Source: Omphiscola glabra (Eukaryota > Mollusca > Gastropoda > Lymnaeidae). From it: DNA of 64,000 nucleotides. Below are positions 47,929 through 59,336 of the stretch, one piece after another (position 1 is the first letter of the stretch; the number at the start of each line of letters is the position of its first letter). The notes under the pieces were generated by a model. It saw only the letters and a program-made list of their open reading frames with translations. It was not told where the DNA came from and did no database searches. The DNA lies in the NCBI GenBank assembly GCA_964017045.1, contig OZ024808.1:15623784-15687783 (forward strand), given 5' to 3'. The position numbers and the translations under genes are program-made.

Positions 47929-50900
47929 ATGGCTCACAGCACCCCACACACTCTCTTTGGTATCCTGTTCGTGTGGCTATGTTCAATCGGGACCCTACAG
48001 ACGATGGATCTAGTACCGTCTGAAGAAGGTTTCGAACTGCCACAGGCACCATTGGTCAAGCTTCCCAGGGTGTCCAAAAACTGCAACGTTGGAGAAATCG
48101 TGAACAGATTCAGTGTTGAGAGAACTACGGACGATAAGACAGACGTGAAAGTTGGGTGTCAGATGGCAAGTTATAAGCGCGACAGTCTCCCAAGGATAGC
48201 CAGTAAGTATCACATCTATTGTTTTGATTCTGTTGTCTAATCCCGAGACTCTCAGTCTAACATGCCATCCAAGCATGAGGCCCTCAGTCTAATATGTCAT
48301 CCAAGCATGAGGCTCTCAGTCAAATATGTCATGCAAATATGAGGCACTCAGTCTAATATGCCATCCAAGCATGAGACTCTCAGTCTAATATGTCATCCAA
48401 ATATGAGGCACTCAGTCTAATATGTCATCCAAATATGAGGTACTCAGTCTAATATGTCATTCAAGCATGCGACCCTCAGTCTAACATGTCATCCAAGCAT
48501 GTGGCCCTCAGTCTAATATGTCATCAGAACATGAGGCCCTCAGTCTAATATGTCATCCAAGCATGAGGCCATCAGTATATGTCATCCAAATATGAGGCAC
48601 TCAGACTAATATGTAATCCAAGCATGAGACCCTCAGACTATTATGTCATTCAAGCATGAGACCCTCAGTATAATATGTCATCCAAGCATAAGGTCCTCAG
48701 ACTAATATGTCATCCAAGCATGAGGCCCTCAGTCTAATATGTCATCCAAGCATGAGACCCTCAGCATAATATGTCATCCAAGCATGATGCCCTCAGTCTA
48801 ACATGTCATCCAAGGATGAGCCCCTCAGTCTAATATGTCATCCAAGCATGAGACCCTCAAACTGTATGGCATCACAACCTGATGCTGAGGCATCACACTG
48901 TATGTCATCCCAACCTGATACAGACACATCAACCTGCATGTCACCAAAAACTGATATCCCAACACTATATGTCATTTCAAAATGAAACCCTCACACCTTA
49001 TTTCATCCCAACTTAGAACCCCAAACTGTATGTCATCCCAAACTGAGACCCCCAAACTGTATGTCATCACAAACCTGAGACCCCCAAAATGTATGTCATC
49101 CCAACCTGAGATCCCCCCTCCCACGCCGTATGTCATCCGAACCGGAGACAGAGACCATCGCTGCATTTCAACACAAACCTGAGACCCCTCACCCTCTATG
49201 GCATCCCAGCCTGAGACCCTCCAACCCTCAAGCCGCCCGTCCAGCTACCCGCCCGGCCTCCCGTACAACCCAATCCTAGCTCCCGGTTCACCACCAATTC
49301 AGCCTCCCATCTCACCTCCAACAGCATGCATCCCCGCCATTATGTTCCGCCACCCATCCGATGTAGCTAATGTTTTGTTTGTTCCGTCTCTTACAGCTAA
49401 TGTTTTGATTGTTCAGTCTCTTACAGCTAGTGTTTTGTTTGTTCCGTCTCTTACAGCTAGTGTTTTGTTTGTTCCGTCTCTTACAGCGAGTGTTTTGTTT
49501 GTTCCGTCTCTTACAGCGAGTGTTTTGTTTGTTCCGTCTCTTACAGCTAATGTTCAGTTTGTTCAGTCTCTTACAGCAAGTGTTTTGTTTGTTCCGTCTC
49601 TTACAGCTAGTGTTTTGTTTGTTCCGTCTCTTACAGCTAATGTTCAGTTTGTTCAGTCTCTTACAGCAAGTGTTTTGTTTGTTCCGTCTCTTACAGCTAG
49701 TGGTTTGTTTGTTCCGTCTCTTACAGCGAGTGTTTTGTTTGTTCCGTCTCTTGCAGCTAATGTTCAGTTTGTTACGTCTCTTCCAGCTAGTGTTTAGTTT
49801 GTTCCGTATATTACGGCTAGTATTTTTTTTGTTCCGTCCCTTACACCTAATGTTTAGTTTGTTCCTTTTCTTCCAGCTAGTGTTTAGTTTGTTCCGTATC
49901 TTACAGCTAGTGTTTAGTTTGTTCCGTATCTTACGGCTAGTATTTTGTTTGTTCCGTCCCTGACACCTAATGTTTAGTTTGTTCTGTCTCTTCCAGCTAG
50001 TGTTTTGTTTGTTCCGTCGCTTACAGCTAGTGTTTTGTTTGTTCCGTCTCTTACAGCTAGTGTTTTGTTTGTTCCGTCTCTTACAGCTAATGTTCAGTTT
50101 GTTCTGTCTCTTCCAGCTAGTGTTTAGTTTGTTCCGTATCTTACGGCTAGTGTTTTGTTTACATGAAATCACTCCTTCATTTTAATTCATCTCTTACAGC
50201 TATTTTTTGTTCAATCCTTATACTAATACGCGTAATGTTTGTAAACGTCTCTTTCTGATAAAATCAAGTTGGTCCTGCAAATTTCAATAAATTTTAGAAC
50301 ACCCCCCCTACAACAAAAAAATCACACACACACACACACACACGTCAGTCTCAAGTCTCCCCGTTGTGTTATATAATTTAGTTAGCTTCAGTCTCAAGTC
50401 TCCCCGCTGTGTTATATCATTTAGTTAGCTTCAGTCTCAAGTCTCCCCGTTGTGTTATATCATTTAGTTAGCTCCAGTCTCAAGTTTCAAGTCTCCCGTT
50501 GTGTTATATCATTTAGTTAGCTTCAGTCTCAAGTCTCACCGCTGTGTTATATCATTTAGTTAGCTTCAGTCCCAAGTTTCAAGTCTCCCCGTTGTGTTAT
50601 ATAATTTAGTTAGCTTCAGTCTCAAGTCTCCCCGTTGTGTTATATCATTTAGTTAGCTTCAGTCTCAAGTCTCCCCGTTGTGTTATATCATTTAGTTAGC
50701 TTCAGTCTCAATTTTCAAGTCTCCCCGCTATGTTATATCATTTAGTTAGCTCCAGTCTCAAGTTTCAAGTCTCCCCGTTGTGTTAGCTCCAGTCTCAAGT
50801 TTCAAGTCTCCCCGCTGTTATATATTTAGTTAGCTCCAGTCTCAAGTTTCAAGTCTCCCCGTTGTGTTATATCATTTAGTTAGCTCCAGTCTTAAGTTTC

Positions 50901-53900
50901 AACTCTCCTCGTTGTGTTATATCATTTAGTTAGCTCCAGTCTCAAGTTTTAAGTCTCCTTGTTTTTATATCCAAACGATTTTTTTTTCAACTAATCATTT
51001 ATGGCAGTAAATCCACATTCAGTTAAATATACGGAAAGCCACAGGGGTCAGTTTTGGGCCCGGTTCTATTCACATTGTATACCAGGCCACTGCTCTTCTT
51101 GTTCTTGAGGCATGCTGTTGAGAGCCAGTCATTCGCAGATGACACGCAGCTACACTAGCATACCCATTCCTCTCTTGTGGATTCCGCTGTCCAGACTTTG
51201 CGGGAGAGCATTGGTGATGTCAAGTCCTGGATGACACTCAGCAAGTTGACACTTAACAATGACAAAACGGAAGCACTCCTCATTCACAATCATAAATCAT
51301 CCTCTACCTCAACTCTCCCCAACTCATTTCAAGTAGGTAACGCCGACATACAGTTTACATCCTCTGCTAGGAATCTTGGTTATATTCTTTCTATCATGTC
51401 TCTTGATAACCATACATCTCACATTTGTCGTTCTGCATACACCACTATCCGTCATATCAGCTCCATCCGCCACTACCTCACAGTTAGCGCAACAAAAACA
51501 CTAGTCTGTGCTCTTGCTCTCTCTCGTCTTGACTACTGCAACTATCTTCTGTCAGGTTCACCAAAACAAAAGGTTCAAAATTCAGCTGCTAGGCTACTTC
51601 TAAAGGTTAAAAATGTGATCACGTCACTCCAATACTGCACTCACTTCATTGGCTCCTTATACAGGCAGCATTGATTACAAGCTGTCTGTTCTCTGTCACA
51701 GCTTTTTCTCACATTACTGCCCTTCCTATCTAACCGAACTTCTCTCTGTCTATTCACCCCTTCGACAGCTTCGCTCCTCTGCAGACAGGCATATTCTGTC
51801 CGTTGCTAAGACACGCACTAAAACATATCGTGAACGATCTTACTCCTTCTGTGCCCCCAACCAATTTAATTCTCTTCCACTACACATCCCCAAAATACCG
51901 ACCATCACATCCTTCAAAACTTCACTCAAAACACATCTCTTTAAACTCTACTATCCTGACTGATTCCCCCACTCTAACCGATAAATGATACTGCTGCGTG
52001 CCGTCCGTGGCTTGCTATGTAAATAGTTCTGGAATGGGTGGACTGAATATGCATTTGTTTTTGTTTTGTCTCTATACAGCTGTTCTTTATTACATAAATG
52101 TGTTTTATTGTCACGATTATGTCTCTTTTGCTAATATTTTATGTACAGTGCGGTGAGCCCTCCCTAGGCTGAGGTACCGCGCTATATAAGACAACTAATA
52201 ATAATAATAATAATATTTGATTTCTGTTTCGTCAAAAAGCCAAGCCATCGCCCCTTTTATATTAAATAAAGTTTTAACTAGCTCATCATTTTTGCATTTC
52301 TGTGAGTTCTTCCTAAAAATGCCTATTTGAAATATCAGACAAATCCACTAACATTGGCTGCATCATCCAAATTGGAAAATCAATTTGTTTCAAATCAGAA
52401 AATCTTTCTTTTAAATTAGCCGATAGAATGATCGACAACAACAAGAACAGCGGTATCAGACAACAACAAGAACAGCGGTATCAGACAATAACAAGCACAG
52501 CGGTATCAGACAACAACAAGAACAGCGGTATCAGACAACAACAAGCACAGCGGTATCAGACAACAACAAGAACAGCGGTATCAGACAACAACAAGCACAG
52601 CGGTATCAGACAACAACAAGAACAGCGGTATCAGACAACAACAAGAATTGCGGTTTCAGACAACAACAAGAACAGCGGTATCAGACAACAACAAGAACAG
52701 CGGTTTCAGACAACAACAAGAACAGCGGTATCAGACAACTACAAGAACAGCGGTATCAGACAACAACAAGCACAGCGGTATCAGACAACAACAAGAACAG
52801 CGGTATCAGTCACTTCACAGTTTCCGTGCCAGTTAAGCGTTTCAAAATTATTGTTGTAAATAGTCTTCTGGAACATCTTCACTCGTGTCATCTATTCTTC
52901 TGCTAACGGTATTGCTACTAAGTGGCACAGCTTTCACGTCTTTGGCATCTTTTTCCAGAATCGTTTTAAGAAATGCTGATATTGATGGTTTGATTAAATT
53001 CTCTCATATAGTATGATTTCTCCCAGATTTAGCGATGAGTCAGGAAATTTGACAACTAGCCTCAAGAGTACGATTGACAGTTGCTGTATGAGCAGTAAAT
53101 AGAGACTTTAATATTGCTCTTTTTTCAAAATACTAGCTAAATCATAGTAGTCATGTACTTCTAATCGCCCGACCACATCGTACTTGATATCAATGGAAAG
53201 CTTCATTTTTCAGAATCTAGCTACATATAGCTTCCTTCCCAACACTTCAATGGGCATTTAAATCATGTTCATAGCCGTATTTTTCTGACCTAACTAAAGG
53301 GATTACCTCATTTCTGACGCATCAACCTTGAACTTTTAATAAAGCACGCATTTGGATTAGGTATACATGTGTGGAAATTTTACGTGTGATCAGTTATCCT
53401 TCAATGATATTCGGTTAGACCGATCAGTGTGTGCTCTGAAAATATGCAATTTTTTAAATTTGGTGTCACCCTTAGCTACGCCACTGCCCCTACCCCTTTT
53501 TTGCCCCGGGGGAGGTGAATGTGGTTAGCCCGTGGAAATTCTATTACGCATCTAAATGTTAAGTTCATTGACCTCGGTTAGCACTTGATAAGGCATTGGC
53601 CAATGAACAATTAGAGTAAGTCTTGGTCTCAGCACGTGATAGGGATTCGGCCGATGAACAATTATTGTAAATCTAGGTCTCAGTTAGCACGTGATAGGGA
53701 TTCGGCCGATGAACAATTATTGTAAATCTAGGTCTCAGTTAGCACGTGATAGGGATTCGGCCGATGAACAATTATTGTAAATCTAGGTCTCAGCACGTGA
53801 TAGGGATTCGGCCTATAAACAATTATGGTAAATCATGGTCTCAGATAGCAAGTGATATAGGGCTTTGGCCAAAGAACAATTATTGTAAATCTAGGTCTCA

Positions 53901-55235
53901 GTTAGCCCATGATAGGGATTCGGCCGATGAACAATCATGGTAAATCATGGTCTCAGATAGCAAGTGATATAGGGCGTTGGCCAAAGAACAATTATTGTAA
54001 ATCTTGGTCTCAGCACATGATAAGGATTCGGCTAATGAACAATTATTGTAATTCTTGGTCTCAGTTAGCACGTGATAGGGATTAGAGTAAACCCACTATA
54101 AATACCGAGGTAAAAGGGTAGAATCATTTGTAAAGATCTTCATGCAAAGTTGTATCAATTAAGTTCGTGAGTTCTGAAGAAGGCCCTTTCTAAAACCTAC
54201 CTGGTTACTGTATCGCCCAATAGCCGCAGCGCAAGAAATCACCGCACCTCAGCAGCTGGATTGAGAGTCAGTTCCTTCACGCCGGATTCTAAGAACTCTG
54301 CCCAGCACCCATCCGGAAGAACAAGCCATTAGCCTTCATCGATAGGACCGCGTGCTGATCAGTGATAGGCTTAACACCCACGACATACACATCCCTGGGA
54401 AGTCCACACACATCACAGCGTACCAGGGAGGATCTATCCCACAACGGATACCGCAGTGACGTACCCTTTCGTTTTCGGCCTTGAGAAGCCACGAAGGAAA
54501 CGACCGGAGAAACCACTTCCAACGTTGAAGTGATCTCACAATTTGATTGATAAAAATCTCGATCATCAAAACATGTATAGATTGATACGTTATTTCTTAA
54601 CGATCTGATGACATATAATTATGATACTGATACAAACCAAATCGAATGTTTCGAAGAATGTTAGGCATCACAGGAGGCCGATGTCCATAATCTATAAAAC
54701 CTAAACACAAATCATATGCACGTTTTGATTCACTATCATATCTGTGTATGTATTTTAATTATTCCCCCTTAGGGCGTGAATTTGATGTAACATAACATTT
54801 TTTTTAAAAACTAGACACGAGCAGGTGATAAAGTATGACGAGAGTTGTCCCCACTCACCTATACCCATCAGTCCTTTCACCACTATCTTATAGCTATTTC
54901 CCACTCACCTACCCATCAGTCCTTTCACCACTATCTTATAGCTAATGGTTTTTTTTTCCCTCTTTTTTTTCAAAGGAATAATCTTCAACATATTTTCTGG
55001 CGTTGAACACTTGTGTCCACCGCCAACGGTAATTGGCGGGATTCTCTTTGAGCCAAAGGGAATTTTGAAGATAGCCGCCGAGATCAGCTGTGTCCAGCTA
55101 CTCACCACGCCACTCGGGTGCGACTGGAGCCATTTCAAACTATTCAGAGACATGATAGAACTGTCACCAAGGGCTGCTTTCACCGGAATTAAGTATAAAA
55201 AAGGGCGACTAGAATTTAAAGTTTGCAAAATCTAG
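47929..55235 (+). CDS. Probable secreted protein gene D, two coding exons, 177 aa, dermatopontin-like pattern
   Basis: Exon 1 runs 47929-48202, preceded by a good acceptor (gttcctcag) at 47915, so a non-coding first exon is likely upstream. It starts MAHSTPHTLFGILFVWLCSI, a signal peptide, and ends GCC A|GTAAGT (phase 1). A strong acceptor (pyrimidine tract, caaag) at 54975 opens 54976-55235, which needs two bases to complete a codon, so the phases fit exactly; it ends with TAG. The mature protein has three modules of about 23-35 residues, each bounded by Cys: CNVGEIVNRF to VGC, CPPPTVIGG to ISC, and CDWSHFKLF to KVCKI. Such modules with a G-x-I core and a terminal Cys recall dermatopontin/amebocyte-aggregation-factor proteins, but the DR motif typical of those is absent, so this is a weak assignment. 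The 6.8-kb intron contains four arrays, an L2-like LINE and a hAT remnant; internal exons may be missed. Confidence 0.55.
48246..49200. repeat. 32-bp tandem repeat, about 20 regular plus diverged copies
   Basis: Core cagtctaatatgtcatccaa plus 'gcatgaggccct'. It starts 44 bp after the donor of gene D exon 1. From about 48860 units drift to a related form (ccaaactgtatgtcatccca). A short Pro-rich open stretch (49200-49350) separates it from the next array. Confidence 0.93.
49365..50157 (+). repeat. 30-bp tandem repeat, about 26 copies, acceptor-like unit
   Basis: Unit tgttttgtttgttccgtctc plus 'ttacagctag'. On the plus strand, the same as gene D, each unit is a pyrimidine-rich tract ending TTACAG, TTCCAG or a decayed form. 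The 30-bp period makes long artefactual ORFs on both strands (199, 184 and 286 codons). Confidence 0.97.
50324..50960. repeat. (CA)n followed by 44-bp tandem repeat, about 14 copies
   Basis: A short CA microsatellite at 50324-50343, then units with ttagttagcttcagtctcaa and 'gtctccccgttgtgttatatcat'. A subset contains an extra 'gtttcaa' insertion. Confidence 0.92.
51040..52210 (+). pseudogene. CR1/L2-like LINE, RT to 3' tail
   Basis: Plus strand: QGSVLGPVLFTLYTRPL-like start, then SFADDTQLH (the FADD catalytic motif of the reverse transcriptase), SWMTLSKLTLNNDKTEALLI, SARNLGYILS, ALALSRLDYCNYLLSG and, after frame changes, LRQLRSSADRHILSVAKTRT and TITSFKTSLKTHLFKLYYPD with a TGA at 51961. The 3' UTR ends in (taa)n near 52210. 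It carries frame changes and small deletions and is 5'-truncated, so non-functional. It lies in the intron of gene D in the same orientation. Confidence 0.88.
52240..53290 (-). pseudogene. ZBED/FAM200-type hAT transposase remnant, split by a minisatellite
   Basis: Minus strand, from the right: ILKNEAFH (zinc-finger tail), AHTATVNRTLEASCQIS, LIAKSGRNHTI, ENLIKPSISAFLKTILEKDA, KDVKAVPLSSNTVSRRIDDT and SEDVPEDYL. After the 25-bp array (52432-52811) comes KERFSDLKQIDFPIWMMQPM with EELTEMQK. The LIAKsgkpHTI and PLSNdTVsRRI motifs are typical of ZBED8/FAM200-like hAT transposases. Several stops and frameshifts are present, and the array has replaced the middle of the catalytic domain. Confidence 0.78.
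52432..52811. repeat. 25-bp tandem repeat, about 15 copies
   Basis: Unit aacagcggtatcagacaaca plus 'acaag'. Because 25 is not a multiple of three, one reading frame cycles through all three phases without a stop, producing a 143-codon Gln-rich ORF. Confidence 0.96.
53575..54082. repeat. ~57-bp tandem repeat, about 9 copies
   Basis: Core gtgatagggattcggccgat plus 'gaacaattattgtaaatctaggtctcagttagca'. Unit length varies by a 'gttagca' indel. Confidence 0.92.
54083..54975. other. Intron of gene D, low-information stretch
   Basis: Bases 54230-54560 look coding-like on the minus strand (SLVRCDVCGLPRDVYVVG) but lack start, family motif and splice sites. A 55-bp direct duplication (ccatcagtcctttcaccact) spans 54842-54945. 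A 'ttctgaagaaggcc' hairpin-like motif at 54174 may be a decayed relative of the CTGATGA repeats. Confidence 0.35.
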
Positions 55236-56210
55236 GAGAGCTTTAGATTAATCTCCCCTAATCTTCAAGTTTTCTCTTCGTAAAAAGAGTTTTTAAAAAA
55301 TCATAATCAACTTGAGTAGAGTCAACTTTTAAAGTGGACGCCATGGAAAAGTGTGAAAATGCAATGGTCTTCCAAAGGTTTTCTGTCTTTTTTTTTTTTT
55401 TGAATTAACAATTTTAGTTTCAATGTTTGAAAAAAAATTATCGCAATTTTAGTGTTTGAACAAGACACTAAAGAAGGTAATGACATTGAGTAGTCAAAAG
55501 TAAACGCATCAAAATAAACAGGTAGAGTGGGATGCGTATGAAATGTATGTTCGGTAAAGAAATGTGGGTTCAAAGTATTCCAAAGCCGTCAAACAAACAA
55601 ATACAACTGAAGAAAAAGTTATTTATTTTTTTTTTATTAAAAAAAATTATTTTTCTTTAAAAGGGTTACAAAAAGAGAAAAGGGTGAATGTTAAGCAGCG
55701 GTGAATGTTAAGCAGCAGTTAGTCCTTTTAAGATGCAGTCAGAGTTCTTTCATCGTTCAATGGCAGTTTGTCTTCGAAGATACATCCTTTTGCAGTGGTT
55801 ATATTTACTCAGAGGGATTACCTTATTTTACAGACTTATAAGATGCACTTTTTTTCTTCGAAAAATTGCCTCCAAAATTCAGGTGAGTCTTATACTCGAA
55901 ATTAATATAAAAATGGTTAAATGTTTTTGTTTTTTGTTTTTTAAATTGCTTTATAATTAAGGTAAGTCTTACAGTCCGTAAAATACGGTAACGTATAGGA
56001 GACTGCTATTTATTTGGAATTTGAAAAACAATATAATAAAAGTATTTTGTCAATAAATCAGATTTCTTGTTCATTTACTAATTTATTAATAGCTAGTAAT
56101 GTTCATGCCATTTATAAGTACCAATAGAAAATAGTCCACAAAAGCATATTTTTAAAAAATCACTCGTGGTATCCTATTTCTATATGTCAATAGCCCCCTC
56201 ATATAGTTCT
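55236..56210. other. 3' flank of gene D
   Basis: AT-rich with T and A runs. An AATAAA at about 55512 could serve gene D. 55675-55705 has a short gaatgttaagcagc duplication. No gene recognised. Confidence 0.35.
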
Positions 56211-56216
56211 GGCCAT

Positions 56217-56890
56217 AACCGACCAATGAGCACGCCGACCAATGAGCACGCCGACCAATGAGCACGCCGACGAATGAGCACGCCGACCAATGAGCACGCC
56301 GCATGAGTACGCCGACCAATGAGCACACCGACCAATGAGCACACCGACCAATGAGCACACCGACCAATGAGCACACCGACCAATGAGCACACCGACCAAT
56401 GAGCACACCGACCAATGAGCACACCGACCAATGAGCACACCGACCAATGAGCACACCGACCAATGAGCACACCGACCAATGAGCACACCGACCAATGAGC
56501 ACGCCGCATGAGTACGCCGACCAATGAGTACGCCGACCAATGAGCACACCGACCAATGAGCCCACCGACCAATGAGCACACCGACCAATGAGCACGCCGA
56601 CCAATGAGCACGCCGACCAATGAGCACGCCGACCAATGAGCACGCGGCATGAGTACGCCGACCAATGAGCACACCGACCAATGAGCACACCGACCAATGA
56701 GCACACCGACCAATGAGCACACCGACCAATGAGCACGCCGCATGAGTACGCCGACCAATGAGTACGCCGACCAATGAGCACACCGACCAATGAGCACACC
56801 GACCAATGAGCACGCCGACCAATGAGCACGCCGCATGAGTACGCCGACCAATGAGCACGCCGACCAATGAGCACGCCGACCAATGAGCAC
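56217..56890. repeat. 16-bp tandem repeat, about 42 copies, each with CCAAT
   Basis: Unit ccgaccaatgagcaca/cg with an interspersed shortened unit (ccgcatgagtacg) recurring about every 6-12 units, i.e. a higher-order structure. The 16-bp period leaves all three minus frames open (236-248 codons), which is an artefact. Confidence 0.97.
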
Positions 56891-57500
56891 AAGGACAACT
56901 TAGAACATTTGGCGATTGCAAACGCAGGAACATGGGAACAATGTAATTTTACAACGCAAGTGTTGAAAAGTTACCAGCACAAAGGAGAAAAGGGCAATCA
57001 CGAAAAGCTGCGATTAATCATTGTAAACTTTACAATTCAAGACGAAACTTTTTTTTTCTGGTTCTGTGTGTAGGGTACGTTACTGTATCCATGTACTGGC
57101 ACACATCTGGTCCATCTGATATCTGGCAAATTGTTTCAAACTCTGCAAATATGTCAATAGGAATCATTAGATTTAATCTAGTAAATATACCATACGTTAT
57201 AAATAAAAGTGTTTGTATGTCACTGTGATTTGGAGGATGGGTTTGAGGAGACTCACAAGCGGAAATGGGGGGGGGGAGTTTGGGGTGCAGTGAGTCCGCC
57301 AGCTTCCGGCGCTAGTGCTATTTATATTTGGCGCTTCCAGCAATGTTGGCGCCCTTGGCGGCTGACCCCTTCGCTCCCCACACTGGAAGCCGCAGTTTCT
57401 CTATATCTATTCCCCGTGACGTTTCTTCATACAAAATAAATATCATTAGGGAATAATTTTCTGGCCTTTCAGTCCCCAAATATCACTTCCCACCCTGCGT

Positions 57501-58077
57501 ATATGGTGCCATTCAAACAAAACATGTCTTGTATATTACCTGTTTCATTGTTATGGTGCCATTTAAACAAACATGTCTTATATATCACCTGTTTCATAGT
57601 TATGGTGCCATTCAAACAAAACATGCCTTGTATATCATCTGTTTCATAGTTATGGTGCCATTTAAACAAAACATGTCTTGTATATCATCTGTTTCATAGT
57701 TATGGTGCCATTCAAACAAAACGTGTCTTGTATATCATCTGTTTCATAGTTATGGTGCCATTCAAACAAAACATGTCTTGTATATCACCTGTTTCATAGT
57801 TATGGTGCCATTCAAACAAAACATGTCTTGTATATCACCTGTTTCATATTTATGGTGCCATTCAAACAAAACATGTCTTGTATATCATCTGTTTCATATT
57901 TATGGTGCCATTCAAACAAAACAGGCCTTGTATATCACCTGTTTCATAGTTATGGTGCCATTCAAACAAAACATGTCTTGTATATCATCTGTTTCATAGT
58001 TATGGTGCCATTCAAACAAAACATGTCTTGTATATCACCTGTTTCATAGTTATGGTGCCATTCAAACAAAACATGTC
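57501..58077. repeat. 50-bp tandem repeat, about 11.5 copies
   Basis: Core tatggtgccattcaaacaaa, then 'acatgtcttgtatatcacctgtttcatagt'. Bases 57230-57430 upstream are GC-rich and MITE-like; no ends defined. Confidence 0.95.
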
Positions 58078-58230
58078 TGTTAATGTTCACCATCATTTTA
58101 ATATCGGTAAATTTAATTTAAAAAATGGACCTACCCTTCAGCATTCACCCACCCCTTCCTTATCCTGTTTAGCTTAGCCATGTCAGGCAGGACACATAAA
58201 TCATCTTAACTGCAAATAATTTGCTTGACT

Positions 58231-58632
58231 TGAGTAACGGTCTCAGACCATCCACTCTTTAACTCAAGCTTCTACTTTAACTGAATGAGTAACGATCTCA
58301 GACCATCCACTCTCTAGCCCAAGCTTCTACTTAAACTCAATGAGTAACGGTCTCATACCATCCACTCTCTAATCCAAGCTTCTACTTAACTGAATGAATA
58401 ACGGTCTCATACCATCCACTCTTTAACTCAAGCTTCTACTTTAACTGAATGAGTAACGATCTCAGACCATCAACTCTCTAACCCAAGCTTCTACTTTAAC
58501 TCAATGAGTAACGGTCTCATACCATCCACTCTTTAACTCAAGCTTCTACTTAACTGAATGAGTAACGGTCTCAGACCATCCACTCTCTAACACAAGCTTC
58601 TACTTTCACTGACTGAGTGACGGTCCTCAGAC
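58231..58632. repeat. 55-bp tandem repeat, about 7 copies
   Basis: Core gagtaacggtctcagaccat, then 'ccactctctaacccaagcttctactttaactgaat'. A (TA)n microsatellite follows at 58972-59020 and a 27-bp repeat (gataccaaacaattgtattt) at 59174-59281, four copies. Confidence 0.93.
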
Positions 58633-58970
58633 CATATAACGAATAACACGACAACACTGATACATAAAAGAAACACCTAAACTCACTTGACAACAAAGGT
58701 TCTCACTGGTATATGCATAACACACCAAAAAACATATAACATACATTTTAAGCGCACCAAATTTACGCGTTATTATACTTGACAATGATGATAATTATAA
58801 TAAGAGCAAGAATAAAAAAGTTTTTCTAACACGGTAATTTATTTTCGCCGGGCATTCCATTGTCATACAATTTATAAAACAAATCGCCTCGACAACAAAA
58901 AAACCCTACCACCTTGAAATTGATGTTACGAGTTGTCCATTTTAAAAAGGTACATGTGTGTGTGTATTTA

Positions 58971-59021
<51 letters not shown>

Positions 59022-59336
59022 ATTGAATTGAAAAGAACGGAGAGGAACACTTCTCCCTAATTCATATGTAGCACTGTCAAAATTTGAATCATTGTATTTG
59101 TGGTTTTAAGATTTTTGAAAAAAAATAAATTAAGTGTACACTTAATTTCGATATTTTAAAAGCTTGAATTTACGTCGATATCAAACATTTGTATTTACTA
59201 TTCGATACCAAACAATTGTATTTACTATCCGATACCAAACAATTGTATTTACGATCCGATACCAAACAATTGTATTTGATATCTATTTTATTATGATATT
59301 CACAGAACTATCCCTTATAAGGATTAGCAGAATGGC

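Noticed and set aside
49198..49362. Pro-rich open stretch as an internal exon of gene D
   Set aside because: It grades from the preceding degenerate repeat and runs straight into the 30-bp array, with no acceptor/donor pair in the needed phase.
49312..50172. 286-codon minus-strand ORF of Lys/Arg/Asn-rich decapeptide repeats
   Set aside because: It is the antisense of the 30-bp array; a period divisible by three keeps frames open. No start context, splice site or domain.
52428..52859. Gln-rich 143-codon ORF
   Set aside because: A 25-bp unit cycles through the three phases without stops; it lies within a transposase remnant in antisense.
56152..56933. Three overlapping 236-248-codon minus-strand ORFs
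   Set aside because: The 16-bp array lacks stop codons in all minus frames, so the same peptide repeat appears in every frame.
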